16,487 nt of DNA from CAYQLT01 sp964418425 (GCA_964418425.1 CAYQLT010000056.1:1-16487); one strand, 5' to 3'; positions 1 to 7,745 are shown, counted from the first letter of the stretch. Program-made: numbers and translations. Notes: generated by a model not told the origin, from the letters alone.

Positions 1-944
1 TGGGTTGCATCAACCTTCTGCAGACCTACGGGGACGGCTGCCGCGCGAACTGCACCTATTGCGGCCTGGCGAGAGAGCGGGCCGTGCCCCCCGAGGGGCA
101 GACCTTCATCCGCGTCCCCTGGCCGACCTATCCCACCGAGCTGTTGATCGAACGCAGCCGGGCTGTGAGCCACCGCGTCCGTCGCGTCTGCGTGGGGATG
201 GTGACCCATCCCCGGGCCCTGGAGGACGCCCTTCATGTGATCCGACGATTCCGGCAGGAGACGGACATGGGGATCTCGGCCCTGATCACCGCCTGCCACT
301 TCCGCAGCAAGCGGGACGTGGAGGCGCTGAAAGAGGCCGGGGCCGACCGGGGCGCGGTGGCCATCGACGCGGCCACGCCGGAGCTGTTCTACCTGCACCG
401 GGGAGGCGGGACCCGCAGCCCTCACACCTGGGAGCACACCTGGCAGGTGCTGGACTGGTGCGTGGAGGTCTTCGGACAGTACCGCTTCGGGGCGCACCTG
501 ATCGTCGGCCTGGGAGAGACCGAGCGGGAGATGGTACAGACCATCCAGCGCGTGCGCGACCGCGGCGCCGAGACCCATCTCTTCTCTTTCTACCCTGAGC
601 CGGGAAGCCGCCTGCAGGGGTGGCCTCCGCCGCCCATCGGCCAGTACCGCCGGATCCAGCTGGCCCGCTACCTGATCGACAACGGCCTGGCCCGGGCGGA
701 GCAGATGACCTTCGACAGCCGGGACCGCCTCGTTAGCTTTGGGGTCGACGTGGAGCCGGTGATCCGGGAGGGCCGAGCCTTCATGACCTCAGGCTGCCCC
801 GACGAGCGGGGAGAGGTGGCGTGCAACCGTCCTTTCGGCAACGAGCGTCCCAGCGATCCGCTGCGCAACTTCCCCTTCCTCCCCGGGCCGGAGGACATCG
901 CGCTCATCCGCCGACAGCTGCGCGAAGGGCTTGAGGGGACGTGA
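1..944 (+). CDS. lipS1: Radical SAM protein, LipS1-like lipoyl synthase component (5' end missing)
   Basis: The gene enters from the left edge; the first full codon is at base 3 and 313 residues are visible, ending in TGA at 942-944. The radical SAM signature CX3CX2C is encoded at 39-62 (CRANCTYC), preceded by the run NLLQTYGDGC. A late motif, GCPDERGEVACNRP, adds two more cysteines near the C-terminus. This pattern matches the biotin-synthase-related group I recall as COG2516, which contains LipS1. LipS1 works with LipS2 to insert two sulfurs into protein-bound octanoyl chains to make lipoate, replacing LipA. The next gene fits LipS2 and overlaps by four bases (GTGA), so the two are translationally coupled, which is the main support for this reading. 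The N-terminus, probably some tens of residues, lies outside the window. The alternative is another biotin-synthase-like radical SAM enzyme. Radical SAM membership is near certain; LipS1 is likely but not proven. Confidence 0.7.
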   Translation, partial: GCINLLQTYGDGCRANCTYCGLARERAVPPEGQTFIRVPWPTYPTELLIERSRAVSHRVRRVCVGMVTHPRALEDALHVIRRFRQETDMGISALITACHFRSKRDVEALKEAGADRGAVAIDAATPELFYLHRGGGTRSPHTWEHTWQVLDWCVEVFGQYRFGAHLIVGLGETEREMVQTIQRVRDRGAETHLFSFYPEPGSRLQGWPPPPIGQYRRIQLARYLIDNGLARAEQMTFDSRDRLVSFGVDVEPVIREGRAFMTSGCPDERGEVACNRPFGNERPSDPLRNFPFLPGPEDIALIRRQLREGLEGT

Positions 945-1957
945 GCCGGCACGCGCTCTCCTTCCGACGACGCGCCGGGCCGACGGCGGAGATAGCCGCT
1001 TTGCGTCAGGAACCCCTGCCGCTGCTCCTGGAGCAGGCCTGGCGGGTGGCGCGGGCCCGTTTCGGTGACGTGCTCCTGGCGGCGGCACCGGGGACGAAGG
1101 CCTACCGAGTCGGCGGGGCCTGCAACCGGCGCGGCTGCTTTCCCGCGGTGAGCGTCACCGGGGCCGCCTGTCAGCTGCAGTGTGACCATTGCGGGGCCAA
1201 GATCCTCGAGGGGATGGTGCCCGCCCGGGGCCCCCGGTGGTTTGCGGCCTACGTGCGGGAGCTGGCCGCCGCAGGCGCGCGGGGCCTGTTGGTGAGCGGC
1301 GGCTGCCGCGCCGACGGCTCGGTTCCCCTGGAACCCTATCTGGACGGGATGGCCCTGGCTCGCGAGTTGGGCCTGCAGGTCATCGTCCACGCCGGCCTGG
1401 TCAGCCGTCAGACGGCGAGGGGATTGCGGGAGGCCGGCGTCCACCAGGTGCTGCTGGACCTGATCGGCGATGCCGACACCATCCGGCAGGTCTATCACCT
1501 GGATCGGAAGCCGGAGGAGTACCGCCGCAGCCTGGCGCTGCTCGTGGAGGAAGGCCTCGCGGTGGTGCCCCACATCGTCATCGGGCTCCACTACGGCCAG
1601 ATCCGGGGCGAGTACGAATCCCTGAGATGGGTGGTGGAGCTTCGGCCCGCCGGCCTGGTGCTGGTCGCCCTCAACCCCCTGCCGGGGACGGCCATGGCCG
1701 GCCTGCCGTCCGTGGAACCCGAGGAGGCGGGCCGGCTCGCCGCCGTCGCCCGCTTGACCTGCCCCGAGCTTCCCATCTCGCTGGGATGTGCCCGCCCGCC
1801 GGGGCCGAGGGGCCGGGCCATCGAGCGGATGACCATCGACGCCGGCGTGACGGCGGTCGCCTTTCCGTCGGCCGAGGCGCTGGCACACGCTCGCGCCCGG
1901 GGTCTGCGGGTGACGGGCCACGAAACCTGCTGCAGCATCGCCCGGGCTGCCGAGTGA
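941..1957 (+). CDS. lipS2: Radical SAM protein, LipS2-like lipoyl synthase component
   Basis: A 338-residue cytosolic protein starting with GTG at 941 inside the stop of the previous gene; GAGGGGAC just upstream can serve as ribosome binding site. The radical SAM cluster motif is C77-X3-C81-X2-C84 (CQLQCDHC), inside FPAVSVTGAACQLQCDHCGA. Extra cysteines sit at C61 and C66 (CNRRGC), in SLGCARPPGPRG near residue 286, and as a C-terminal pair in ETCCSI, enough for a second iron-sulfur cluster. This arrangement fits the biotin-synthase-related group I recall as COG1856, which contains LipS2, the partner of LipS1 in lipoyl cofactor synthesis. Overlap with the LipS1-like gene implies equal expression. 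No lipoate ligase, lipoylated carrier or dehydrogenase E2 gene is visible, so the target protein is unknown. Other radical SAM sulfur chemistry cannot be excluded. Confidence 0.7.
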   Translation: MSRHALSFRRRAGPTAEIAALRQEPLPLLLEQAWRVARARFGDVLLAAAPGTKAYRVGGACNRRGCFPAVSVTGAACQLQCDHCGAKILEGMVPARGPRWFAAYVRELAAAGARGLLVSGGCRADGSVPLEPYLDGMALARELGLQVIVHAGLVSRQTARGLREAGVHQVLLDLIGDADTIRQVYHLDRKPEEYRRSLALLVEEGLAVVPHIVIGLHYGQIRGEYESLRWVVELRPAGLVLVALNPLPGTAMAGLPSVEPEEAGRLAAVARLTCPELPISLGCARPPGPRGRAIERMTIDAGVTAVAFPSAEALAHARARGLRVTGHETCCSIARAAE

Positions 1958-1996
1958 GGGCCGGCGGCAGGACCTGGCCCTATTCGGCGATCTCGT

Positions 1997-2018
1997 GGGG
2001 AGTCAGGAGCGGCTCCCC
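1997..2018. terminator. Weak hairpin between convergent genes
   Basis: GGGGAG at 1997-2002 pairs with CTCCCC at 2013-2018 around a 10-base loop. It lies in the 97-base gap between the convergent lipS2-like and copper-protein genes, where a bidirectional terminator is expected. The stem is only 6 bp and no clear U-tract follows, so this is a weak call. Confidence 0.2.
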
Positions 2019-2054
2019 TTCGAGCCAGCCCCGCAGCTACTCCAGGCCCGGGAG

Positions 2055-2504
2055 TCAGACCGCCTGCATCTTACGACACTCGGCGGCGCACTCTCGGCAC
2101 GCGCGAGCGCACTGCTGGCAGTGGTCGTCCTTGAAGCGCTCGCACTCGCCGGCGCAGGCTTCGCAGACTTCAGCGCAGAGCTGGCAGATCGCCTTGGCAT
2201 ACGAACTGGGGCGCGCCATCCAGCTGGCGGCAGTCCAGCAAATGTCCGCACAGTCGCGCAAGAGGCCGATGCAATGCAAGCGAGCCTGTACGTCAGGCTC
2301 TCGCATGCACGAACTCATGCACTGCTCGCACGCCTGGGCACACCGGACGCATGCATCCAGACATTTTTGGTATTTGGCGACACGGGTATCTACCACTACC
2401 GGCACAGCCTGCTCTTCCTTCCCAGTCTCAAGACGTTGCGGCGGCATCGAGACCGCCGGTGGCAGTCTGCCCGGTGGCGGCCGCCCCGATTCCAGGGCGG
2501 CCAT
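2055..2504 (-). CDS. Four-helix-bundle copper-binding protein (DUF326/Csp-like)
   Basis: A 149-residue protein from ATG at 2504; a TTG two codons upstream (2510) is also possible. Residues 44-146 hold 19 cysteines in CX2C and CX3C spacings over four predicted helices, for example KCLDACVRCAQACEQC and CQLCAEVCEACAGEC. This matches the Csp/YhjQ four-helix-bundle family, whose members bind many Cu(I) ions along the inside of the bundle. I see no Tat or Sec signal peptide, so a cytosolic Csp3-like copper store is more likely than an exported Csp1-like one. The first 40 residues are proline-rich and unlike the usual family length of about 110, so the true start may be further in, but no better ribosome binding site is seen there. 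The gene begins 6-12 bases after the flagellin-like stop and is probably co-transcribed with it. Confidence 0.85.
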   Translation of the reverse strand: MAALESGRPPPGRLPPAVSMPPQRLETGKEEQAVPVVVDTRVAKYQKCLDACVRCAQACEQCMSSCMREPDVQARLHCIGLLRDCADICWTAASWMARPSSYAKAICQLCAEVCEACAGECERFKDDHCQQCARACRECAAECRKMQAV

Positions 2505-2516
2505 AGACAAGTGGCC

Positions 2517-4064
2517 TCAGGCTTGCCAGGCCCTGGAGAGGAGGGTCAGCGCCGGCCCTCGGGCATCGGTGGTGGAGAGCACCAAGCCCGCCAGCGACTC
2601 CCGGAACGCGGTCGTATAGGCGCGCCACACGGAAGCGCTCAGCCGCAGCCTTGCCAGCGCGCCAGCGAGCCGGGACGCCTCAAGGGCCACGTCGGCATCG
2701 ACGACCTGGCTTGCCGCCTGCTGCAGGTTGAGCTCATACACTCCGAGCCGCGCCTCCAGGCGCTCCAGCACGTTGTAAAGCGCGCCGATCGCCGCCCGAC
2801 CCGAGTGTACCTGCCCGGCGGCACGGTCCAGGGCGGCCAGAGCCTGGCCCACGGACTCGGGTGCAGGCAGGGAGAGCTCGGCGATTCCGAGCGCCTCCGG
2901 CGTGACCTCGGGCAGGGTGAGGCGAAACTCGGTTCCCGGCCTTCCGCCGACTTGCAGCACAAGCGGCCGACCTGTCGCGACGTTCTCGGTGACGGTGCGC
3001 TCCTCGGTGACCGGTGGGCGCTCGGCCGTCACGACGATGGTAAAGGTGTCACCAGCCAGATAGGCGAGGTGTTCGCCGGGGCGGTCGAAGCGCAACGTGA
3101 GCCCGTTGCCCAGCTCGACCGGCTCCAGGGAGACGCTGCCCGTCCAGGTGCCGGAAGGAGCCTCGATCTCGTACCAGGCGGGCTCGCTCACGGCGGCCGT
3201 CGTCGTCACGGTGTACACCGCACCGACGGGGTAGTCGTTGGGCTTGTCCACAAACCGAATGACAGCGCCGTTGGGAAGGGCGACGGGCAGGTCCTGGACG
3301 ATGGCGTCGTCGGCCACCACCTGTCCGTCCGTATCGGTGACCTGGTAGCGGCGCTCCCCGCGAACGCGGTAGATCGTCACCTCGTACACGGTGTCCGTGG
3401 TGGGCCAGCTTCCCGGCCCGACGCCGATGCGGCCCTTTTTGGGCTGCGGGGCGATGGAGGTCGAGGGTTCCAGGAAGACCGCATCGGTGAGGATCGTGAC
3501 CCGGTAGGTCGCGTCGGCGAGGGGCGTTCCGCTGACCGCAATCCCACCCGCTCCCCGGTTTGCGCCCGGCTGCACTGTCACCGACGCAGGCTGCCCCGGG
3601 TCGACCACGACCGTCTGCGTGTACGTGCGCGTCCGGACCGCGGGGGTGAAGGTGCCGTCCAGCAGCCCCATGCCGTTATACGTGGTAGAACCCACAACCT
3701 GGCGCAACTGCTGCACCAGGTCCGTCCAGGCCGTCGCCAGCGCGGACCGGTCCTCTTCCGTCAGGACGGGACTGCCGGCCTGTATCGCCAGATCCCGCAT
3801 CCGCAGGAGCAGGTCCCCGACAGAGGCCAGCCCGGCATCGGCGATGTCGAGCAGGTCGGAGACGGTGCGGGCGTTGCGACGGGCCTGTCGTACCGCCAAT
3901 TCCTGCGTCGTCAGCCGTACGCCGGCCGATAGCTCGGCGGGCCCGTCGGCCGCCGAGCGGACAGCAAGCCCGCTGGCCAGGCTCGCCACCGCCCGGCGCA
4001 CCTCCTGGGCGGCCGCCGCCTGGTGCCGCAACACCCCCACAAAAGCCACGCTGCCGACGCGCAA
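2517..4064 (-). CDS. Divergent flagellin with enlarged central domain
   Basis: Flagellin-type protein of 515 residues if translation starts at TTG 4064. That start gives MRVGSVAFVGVLRHQ, aligning with the normal flagellin N-terminus; the open frame runs on to 4157 but the extra 31 residues look non-flagellin. Residues 20-140 carry the D0/D1 pattern (LASGLAVRSAADGPAELS, LLLRMRDLAIQAG, TTYNGMGLLDG). Residues about 403-470 carry the C-terminal D1 pattern (AAIGALYNVLERLEARLG, DADVALEASRLAGALARL). Between lies about 260 residues of beta-rich sequence with two related units (residues 227-290 and 298-347). The terminus is odd: about 20 residues longer than usual after DADVALE, and the usual ending is replaced by STTDARGPALTLLSRAWQA. 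The N-terminal asparagine of typical flagellins is also missing. It may be a minor or specialised flagellin. No other flagellar gene is in the window. Confidence 0.8.
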   Translation of the reverse strand: MRVGSVAFVGVLRHQAAAAQEVRRAVASLASGLAVRSAADGPAELSAGVRLTTQELAVRQARRNARTVSDLLDIADAGLASVGDLLLRMRDLAIQAGSPVLTEEDRSALATAWTDLVQQLRQVVGSTTYNGMGLLDGTFTPAVRTRTYTQTVVVDPGQPASVTVQPGANRGAGGIAVSGTPLADATYRVTILTDAVFLEPSTSIAPQPKKGRIGVGPGSWPTTDTVYEVTIYRVRGERRYQVTDTDGQVVADDAIVQDLPVALPNGAVIRFVDKPNDYPVGAVYTVTTTAAVSEPAWYEIEAPSGTWTGSVSLEPVELGNGLTLRFDRPGEHLAYLAGDTFTIVVTAERPPVTEERTVTENVATGRPLVLQVGGRPGTEFRLTLPEVTPEALGIAELSLPAPESVGQALAALDRAAGQVHSGRAAIGALYNVLERLEARLGVYELNLQQAASQVVDADVALEASRLAGALARLRLSASVWRAYTTAFRESLAGLVLSTTDARGPALTLLSRAWQA

Positions 4065-4140
4065 CGGGCACCCCAACCCCCGTGAACAGGCCGGGAGCCC
4101 TCCGGCCGCCAACGAGCCGCCGGCGGCGGAGACTTGCCCG

Positions 4141-4169
4141 CAGCCCGGCTGCCCCACTGAACCGGGCTG
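4141..4169. terminator. GC-rich inverted repeat between permease and flagellin
   Basis: CAGCCCGG at 4141-4148 is a perfect inverted repeat of CCGGGCTG at 4162-4169, with a 13-base loop. It lies about 80 bases after the stop of the last transporter gene and about 77 bases before the flagellin start, both on the minus strand. It could attenuate read-through from the transporter operon or be part of the flagellin 5' leader. There is no U-tract, so the role is uncertain. Confidence 0.3.
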
Positions 4170-4175
4170 GGTCCA

Positions 4176-4204
4176 ATCCTAACAGCAGCAGGGACGGTGC
4201 GCAA
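4176..4204 (-). promoter_or_regulatory. Candidate sigma-A-like promoter for flagellin and copper-protein genes
   Basis: On the minus strand TTGCGC (4204-4199) is followed after 17 bases by TAGGAT (4181-4176). The spacing is ideal, but the -35 box keeps only the TTG of the consensus. No sigma-28-type motif (TAAA and GCCGATAA) was seen in this gap, which is unusual for a flagellin gene. The site is about 110 bases upstream of the proposed TTG start. Confidence 0.3.
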
Positions 4205-4248
4205 CCGCCAATGGAATGCCCACTCGCGCGAAGCGGCGCGCCCCCCGC

Positions 4249-5214
4249 TCAAGCCCCGGCGCCGGCTGCAGCCCGAGTCCGCAGCAACCGCCGCAACGCG
4301 ATGACACCCAACAGGATGAGCCCCCACATGGCGGTGGCCAGGTGGGAGCTGAAGCCGATGAGGTTAAAGCCCGTCGCCACCACCTGCAGGATGGCCACCG
4401 CCAGCACCAGCCCGCCCATCGTGCCGCTTCCGCCGGCGGGGTCCACGCCGGCCAGCACGTTGATGAGCACGGTCAGCAGCAAGAAGGATGCACCGTAGTC
4501 GGCCTGCGCCGCGTTGAACCGGGCCATCATGACAACGGCCGCCACCCCCGCCAAAAAGGCCGACAGAAGGTATACGCGAAAGGTCAGGCCTCTCACGTTG
4601 ACCCCGGAAAAGAGCGTGGCGGTTGAATTGGAACCCATCATGTAAACCGAAAGCCCGAAGGCCGAACGTGCCAGCGCCATCCCCAGCACCCCGGCACAGA
4701 GAGCAAACACGACAAACGGAACCGGCACACCCCACAGGGAGCCCGCTCCCAGGGAGAGAAACGACGCCGGAAACCCTGCCAGCACGTAGCCCCGGGTAAT
4801 GGCCAGAGTCACGCCCTTGACCAGGATCATGGTCGCCAGGGTAGCGATGATAGGGGGAACACTGAGTTGAACGATGATGAGGCCGTTTAGCGCACCGACG
4901 GCGGTCGCCGCCGCCAGAGCCGTCCCCACCGCCGCGGCCACGTTATAACCGTCCGGAAGACCCTTGAGCACCAATGCCGCCATGACCCCCGCAAAGTTGG
5001 CGGTTGAAATGACCGAAAGGTCGATCCCGCCGGTCAGCATCGGCACCATCTGGGCAAGGGAGAGCAGCCCCAGCATGGGCAACTGAAAGGCCATGGTGGC
5101 CAGGCTGTCTGGCGCCACCAATCGCCCCCGGGTCAGCAACGCAAGCAGCGCCGTACTGAGGGCGAACATCCCCAGCAAAACCGCGGTTTCCCCGCGCGGC
5201 CCCTTATTCGACAT
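4249..5214 (-). CDS. Sugar-type ABC transporter permease, second subunit
   Basis: A 321-residue integral membrane protein of the RbsC/LsrC/LsrD permease family (BPD_transp_2 fold). It has many hydrophobic segments starting near residue 10. Family landmarks are MVPMLTGGIDLSVISTANFA after the second segment, GALNGLIIVQLSVPPIIATLAT in the middle (the cytoplasmic coupling region), and NVLAGVDPAGGSGTMGG near the C-terminus. The ATG at 5214 lies 11 bases inside the end of the preceding permease gene, so translation is coupled. With the partner permease it would form the heterodimeric membrane channel of the importer. It is the last gene of the four-gene transporter operon. The substrate cannot be read from the permease alone. 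Confidence 0.9.
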   Translation of the reverse strand: MSNKGPRGETAVLLGMFALSTALLALLTRGRLVAPDSLATMAFQLPMLGLLSLAQMVPMLTGGIDLSVISTANFAGVMAALVLKGLPDGYNVAAAVGTALAAATAVGALNGLIIVQLSVPPIIATLATMILVKGVTLAITRGYVLAGFPASFLSLGAGSLWGVPVPFVVFALCAGVLGMALARSAFGLSVYMMGSNSTATLFSGVNVRGLTFRVYLLSAFLAGVAAVVMMARFNAAQADYGASFLLLTVLINVLAGVDPAGGSGTMGGLVLAVAILQVVATGFNLIGFSSHLATAMWGLILLGVIALRRLLRTRAAAGAGA

Positions 5215-6232
5215 CCACCCGCACCACTCTTGCCGCAGCCAACCGCTGCTGGTAGGCGGTCACCCCGGCAGCCAGCACAAGGGTCGCCCCGACCACCACG
5301 TCGTGCCAGTACGACGAAACCCGCATTAAAATGAGTCCGTTACGCATCACCGCAATCAACAGCACCCCGAGAACAGCGCCCGGTACGCTGCCTCGCCCCC
5401 CGAAGATGCTCGCGCCCCCCAGGATGGCTGCCGCCAGCACGTCCAGCTCTCGCCCCACGATGGCGTTGGGCTGAATGATTTGGGCAAGCTGCGCCTGCAC
5501 GAATCCCCCAAGCCCGGCCAGCATGCCCATATACGAGTAGACGAAAAGGGTAACCCGCTGCACATCGAACCCCGCGCGCCGGGCCGCCTCCGGATTTCCC
5601 CCAATGGCAAAGATCTTGCGCCCGATGGGCGTATGTCCCAGCAAGAACCATGTCAGCCCGGCAGCCGCCATCCAAATCCCGGTGAGAACCGACAGGCCGT
5701 ACAGGTACCCCGAGGGGTGCTCGAAGGTCACCAGCTTCACCTGGGCGAACCTCTGGAACTCCGCCGGGAGGTCCACGATCCAGCTGCCTCCGGTAAACAC
5801 GATGAGCAGGGCGTAGAAGACGTTTAGCGTCGCGATAGTGATGATGACGGGGTGAACCCGGGTGTAGCGCACCAAAACCCCGTTGACGGCGCCCAACGAG
5901 GTGCCGATGACCGCCATCATCAAGATCGCAAACGCCACGCTCTCGATCTGGCGGGAGACCATCACCATTGCGGTAAGGTACTGCGCGACGGTTGCCACCG
6001 CCGAAAACGAAACGTCGATCCCGCCGGAGATCAACACTACCAGCTCTCCGAGGGTGACGATGCCCAGGAAAGCGTAGTTGCGCAGGATGTCAAACAGGTT
6101 TTCGAGAGTGGCAAACTCCGGGCGCGCCAGACCCAGGGCAGCTGACAGCGCCGCAACCACGACCAACAGATAAAACTCGGTGCTGCTCGCCATTCGCCGC
6201 CAGCGGCCCGTGCCTGCCTGCAAGCGCCGCAC
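5204..6232 (-). CDS. Sugar-type ABC transporter permease, first subunit
   Basis: Integral membrane permease of the RbsC/LsrC family. Landmarks are LVVLISGGIDVSFSAVATVA, GAVNGVLVRYTRVHPVIITIAT and LAAAILGGASIFGGRGSVPG, in the same order as in the second permease. The start is uncertain. The open frame reaches 6307, but that would overlap the ATPase gene by 74 bases. GTG at 6232, two bases after the ATPase stop, gives 342 residues and is chosen here; ATG at 6193 gives 329 residues and begins just before the first membrane segment. Neither has a strong ribosome binding site, which suits coupled translation. It pairs with the downstream permease as a heterodimer, an arrangement seen in LsrC/LsrD and RhaP/RhaQ type importers rather than the ribose homodimer. 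Confidence 0.9.
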   Translation of the reverse strand: MRRLQAGTGRWRRMASSTEFYLLVVVAALSAALGLARPEFATLENLFDILRNYAFLGIVTLGELVVLISGGIDVSFSAVATVAQYLTAMVMVSRQIESVAFAILMMAVIGTSLGAVNGVLVRYTRVHPVIITIATLNVFYALLIVFTGGSWIVDLPAEFQRFAQVKLVTFEHPSGYLYGLSVLTGIWMAAAGLTWFLLGHTPIGRKIFAIGGNPEAARRAGFDVQRVTLFVYSYMGMLAGLGGFVQAQLAQIIQPNAIVGRELDVLAAAILGGASIFGGRGSVPGAVLGVLLIAVMRNGLILMRVSSYWHDVVVGATLVLAAGVTAYQQRLAAARVVRVDVE

Positions 6233-6233
6233 C

Positions 6234-7739
6234 TCAGCCGGCCAGGGCTTGGCGAAGCCGGGCCTCTGTGAGCCCCGAACCTCCGAGCTCGGCAACGATT
6301 CTCCCACGCTTCATCACCAGGATGCGATGGCAGTTCGCCAGAACCTCCCCCACCTCTTCGGAGATGAGCAGCACCCCCACGCCTTGCGCGGCCATCTCCC
6401 GAATCAGGCCGTAGATAGTCTCCCGGGCGCCCACGTCAATCCCGACGGTGGGCCCGTCGAGGATGAGCACCCTGGGTTGCGTCAGAAGCCACTTGGCCAT
6501 CACCACCTTCTGCTGGTTTCCGCCTGACAGCGTACGCACCGGCGCGTCCAGCGACGGGGCCCGGATATCGAAGGTGCGAACCGCCTTCTCGCAGTACCCC
6601 CGCATCTTTGCCCGGCCGATGAGACCCAGCAGCCCCGCCAGGTGCTCCAGGGCGGTGACCACCAAGTTGAAGGATACCGGCTGATCGGTCACCAACCCCT
6701 GCGTCAAGCGGTTCTCCGGAACATACGCGATTCCCGCCCGGATAGCGTCCTGATTCGTCTTCAAGGCCACCCGAACCCCGTTCACCCGCACCTCCCCGCG
6801 CTCGGGCGGGTTCATCCCGAAAAGGGACAAAGCCAGCTCCGTGCGCCCTGAGCCCAGGGGGCCGATAAGCCCCACCACCTCGCCCTGGCGAACCGTGAAG
6901 CTGACGTCGGCGAAGTTGCCACGCCGGGAGAGATTCCGGACTTCCAGCACCACGCGGTCGCCCGGCTTCTCCTGCAGTCGCTCGCGCGTCTGGCTCCCTT
7001 GGAGCACCTCCTTGCCGGTCATCAGCCGGGCCAGCGTCGGCGAGTCCACTTCCTGGCGCGCAAACGTACCGATCCGCTGCCCGTCCCGAAGCACCGTGAT
7101 CCGTTCCCCGAACTCCAGCACCTCCTCAAGCCGATGGCTGATAAACAGCGTCCCGATGCCCCGGCCCTGCAGTTCCCGAAGGATGCCGAACAGCCTCTCC
7201 ACCTCCCGCTGGGTGAGGGAGGCAGTCGGCTCATCGAGAATGAGCAACCTCGCCTGGCTGGCAAGGGCGCGGCAGATGGCCACCACCTGCTGGTCTGCCA
7301 CCGGAAGCCTGCCGACGACGGCGTCCGGATCCAGCGCCACGCCGATGCGCTCCAGGGTTTCGGCCGCCAGCTCTCGCATGGCTCGCCAGCGAACCACCCG
7401 GCGGGGCTGCTCGAGGTGGGAGCAAAGCGCGATGTTTTCGGCTACCGAGAGGTTCGGAAAGATCGAGAGATCCTGATGGACGACCTGGATGCCCAGGGCG
7501 AGGGCCTGCGGCGGGGTGAGCCGGGAGAAGGTATGACCGCCGACCTCGATGCGGGCACCCGGGTCCGGAAAGACCACGCCCGTCAGGATCTTGACAAGGG
7601 TGCTCTTGCCGGACCCGTTCTCCCCGACCAGGCAATGGCGCTCCGCCGCGTACAAAGAGAAGTCCACGCCGGCCAGCGCCACGACGCCGCCGTAGTGCTT
7701 GCTCAGCCGCTCGGCCCGAATAAAAGCTGGCGGGTTCAC
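6234..7739 (-). CDS. Duplicated ABC ATPase of a sugar/AI-2-type importer
   Basis: A 501-residue cytoplasmic protein with two nucleotide-binding domains, the RbsA/MglA/LsrA layout. The first domain has Walker A GENGSGKST (39-47), an atypical signature region LPVADQQVVAICRAL (145-159), Walker B LLILDEPT with D169/E170, and switch H202. The second has a degenerate Walker A GPLGSGRT (293-300), a canonical LSGGNQQ signature (404-410), and Walker B LILDGPT, where the catalytic glutamate is glycine (G429). Thus one composite site (first-domain Walker motifs with second-domain signature) looks competent and the other degenerate. The start is GTG 7739, five bases before which the binding-protein gene stops. 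GGAG lies only one or two bases ahead of it, so translation probably depends on coupling. It powers import through the two following permeases. Confidence 0.92.
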   Translation of the reverse strand: MNPPAFIRAERLSKHYGGVVALAGVDFSLYAAERHCLVGENGSGKSTLVKILTGVVFPDPGARIEVGGHTFSRLTPPQALALGIQVVHQDLSIFPNLSVAENIALCSHLEQPRRVVRWRAMRELAAETLERIGVALDPDAVVGRLPVADQQVVAICRALASQARLLILDEPTASLTQREVERLFGILRELQGRGIGTLFISHRLEEVLEFGERITVLRDGQRIGTFARQEVDSPTLARLMTGKEVLQGSQTRERLQEKPGDRVVLEVRNLSRRGNFADVSFTVRQGEVVGLIGPLGSGRTELALSLFGMNPPERGEVRVNGVRVALKTNQDAIRAGIAYVPENRLTQGLVTDQPVSFNLVVTALEHLAGLLGLIGRAKMRGYCEKAVRTFDIRAPSLDAPVRTLSGGNQQKVVMAKWLLTQPRVLILDGPTVGIDVGARETIYGLIREMAAQGVGVLLISEEVGEVLANCHRILVMKRGRIVAELGGSGLTEARLRQALAG

Positions 7740-7745
7740 TCCGAC

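Noticed and set aside
668..1921. Minus-strand open frame of 417 codons opposite the radical SAM genes
   Set aside because: No domain or ribosome binding site, and it overlaps two genes with intact iron-sulfur motifs. It is a GC-driven shadow.
1995..3932. Long plus-strand open frame of 645 codons
   Set aside because: It is antisense to the flagellin and copper-protein genes, which have clear family motifs. The translation is low-complexity (R, G, H, Q rich) with no recognisable domain; such shadow frames are common at this GC content.
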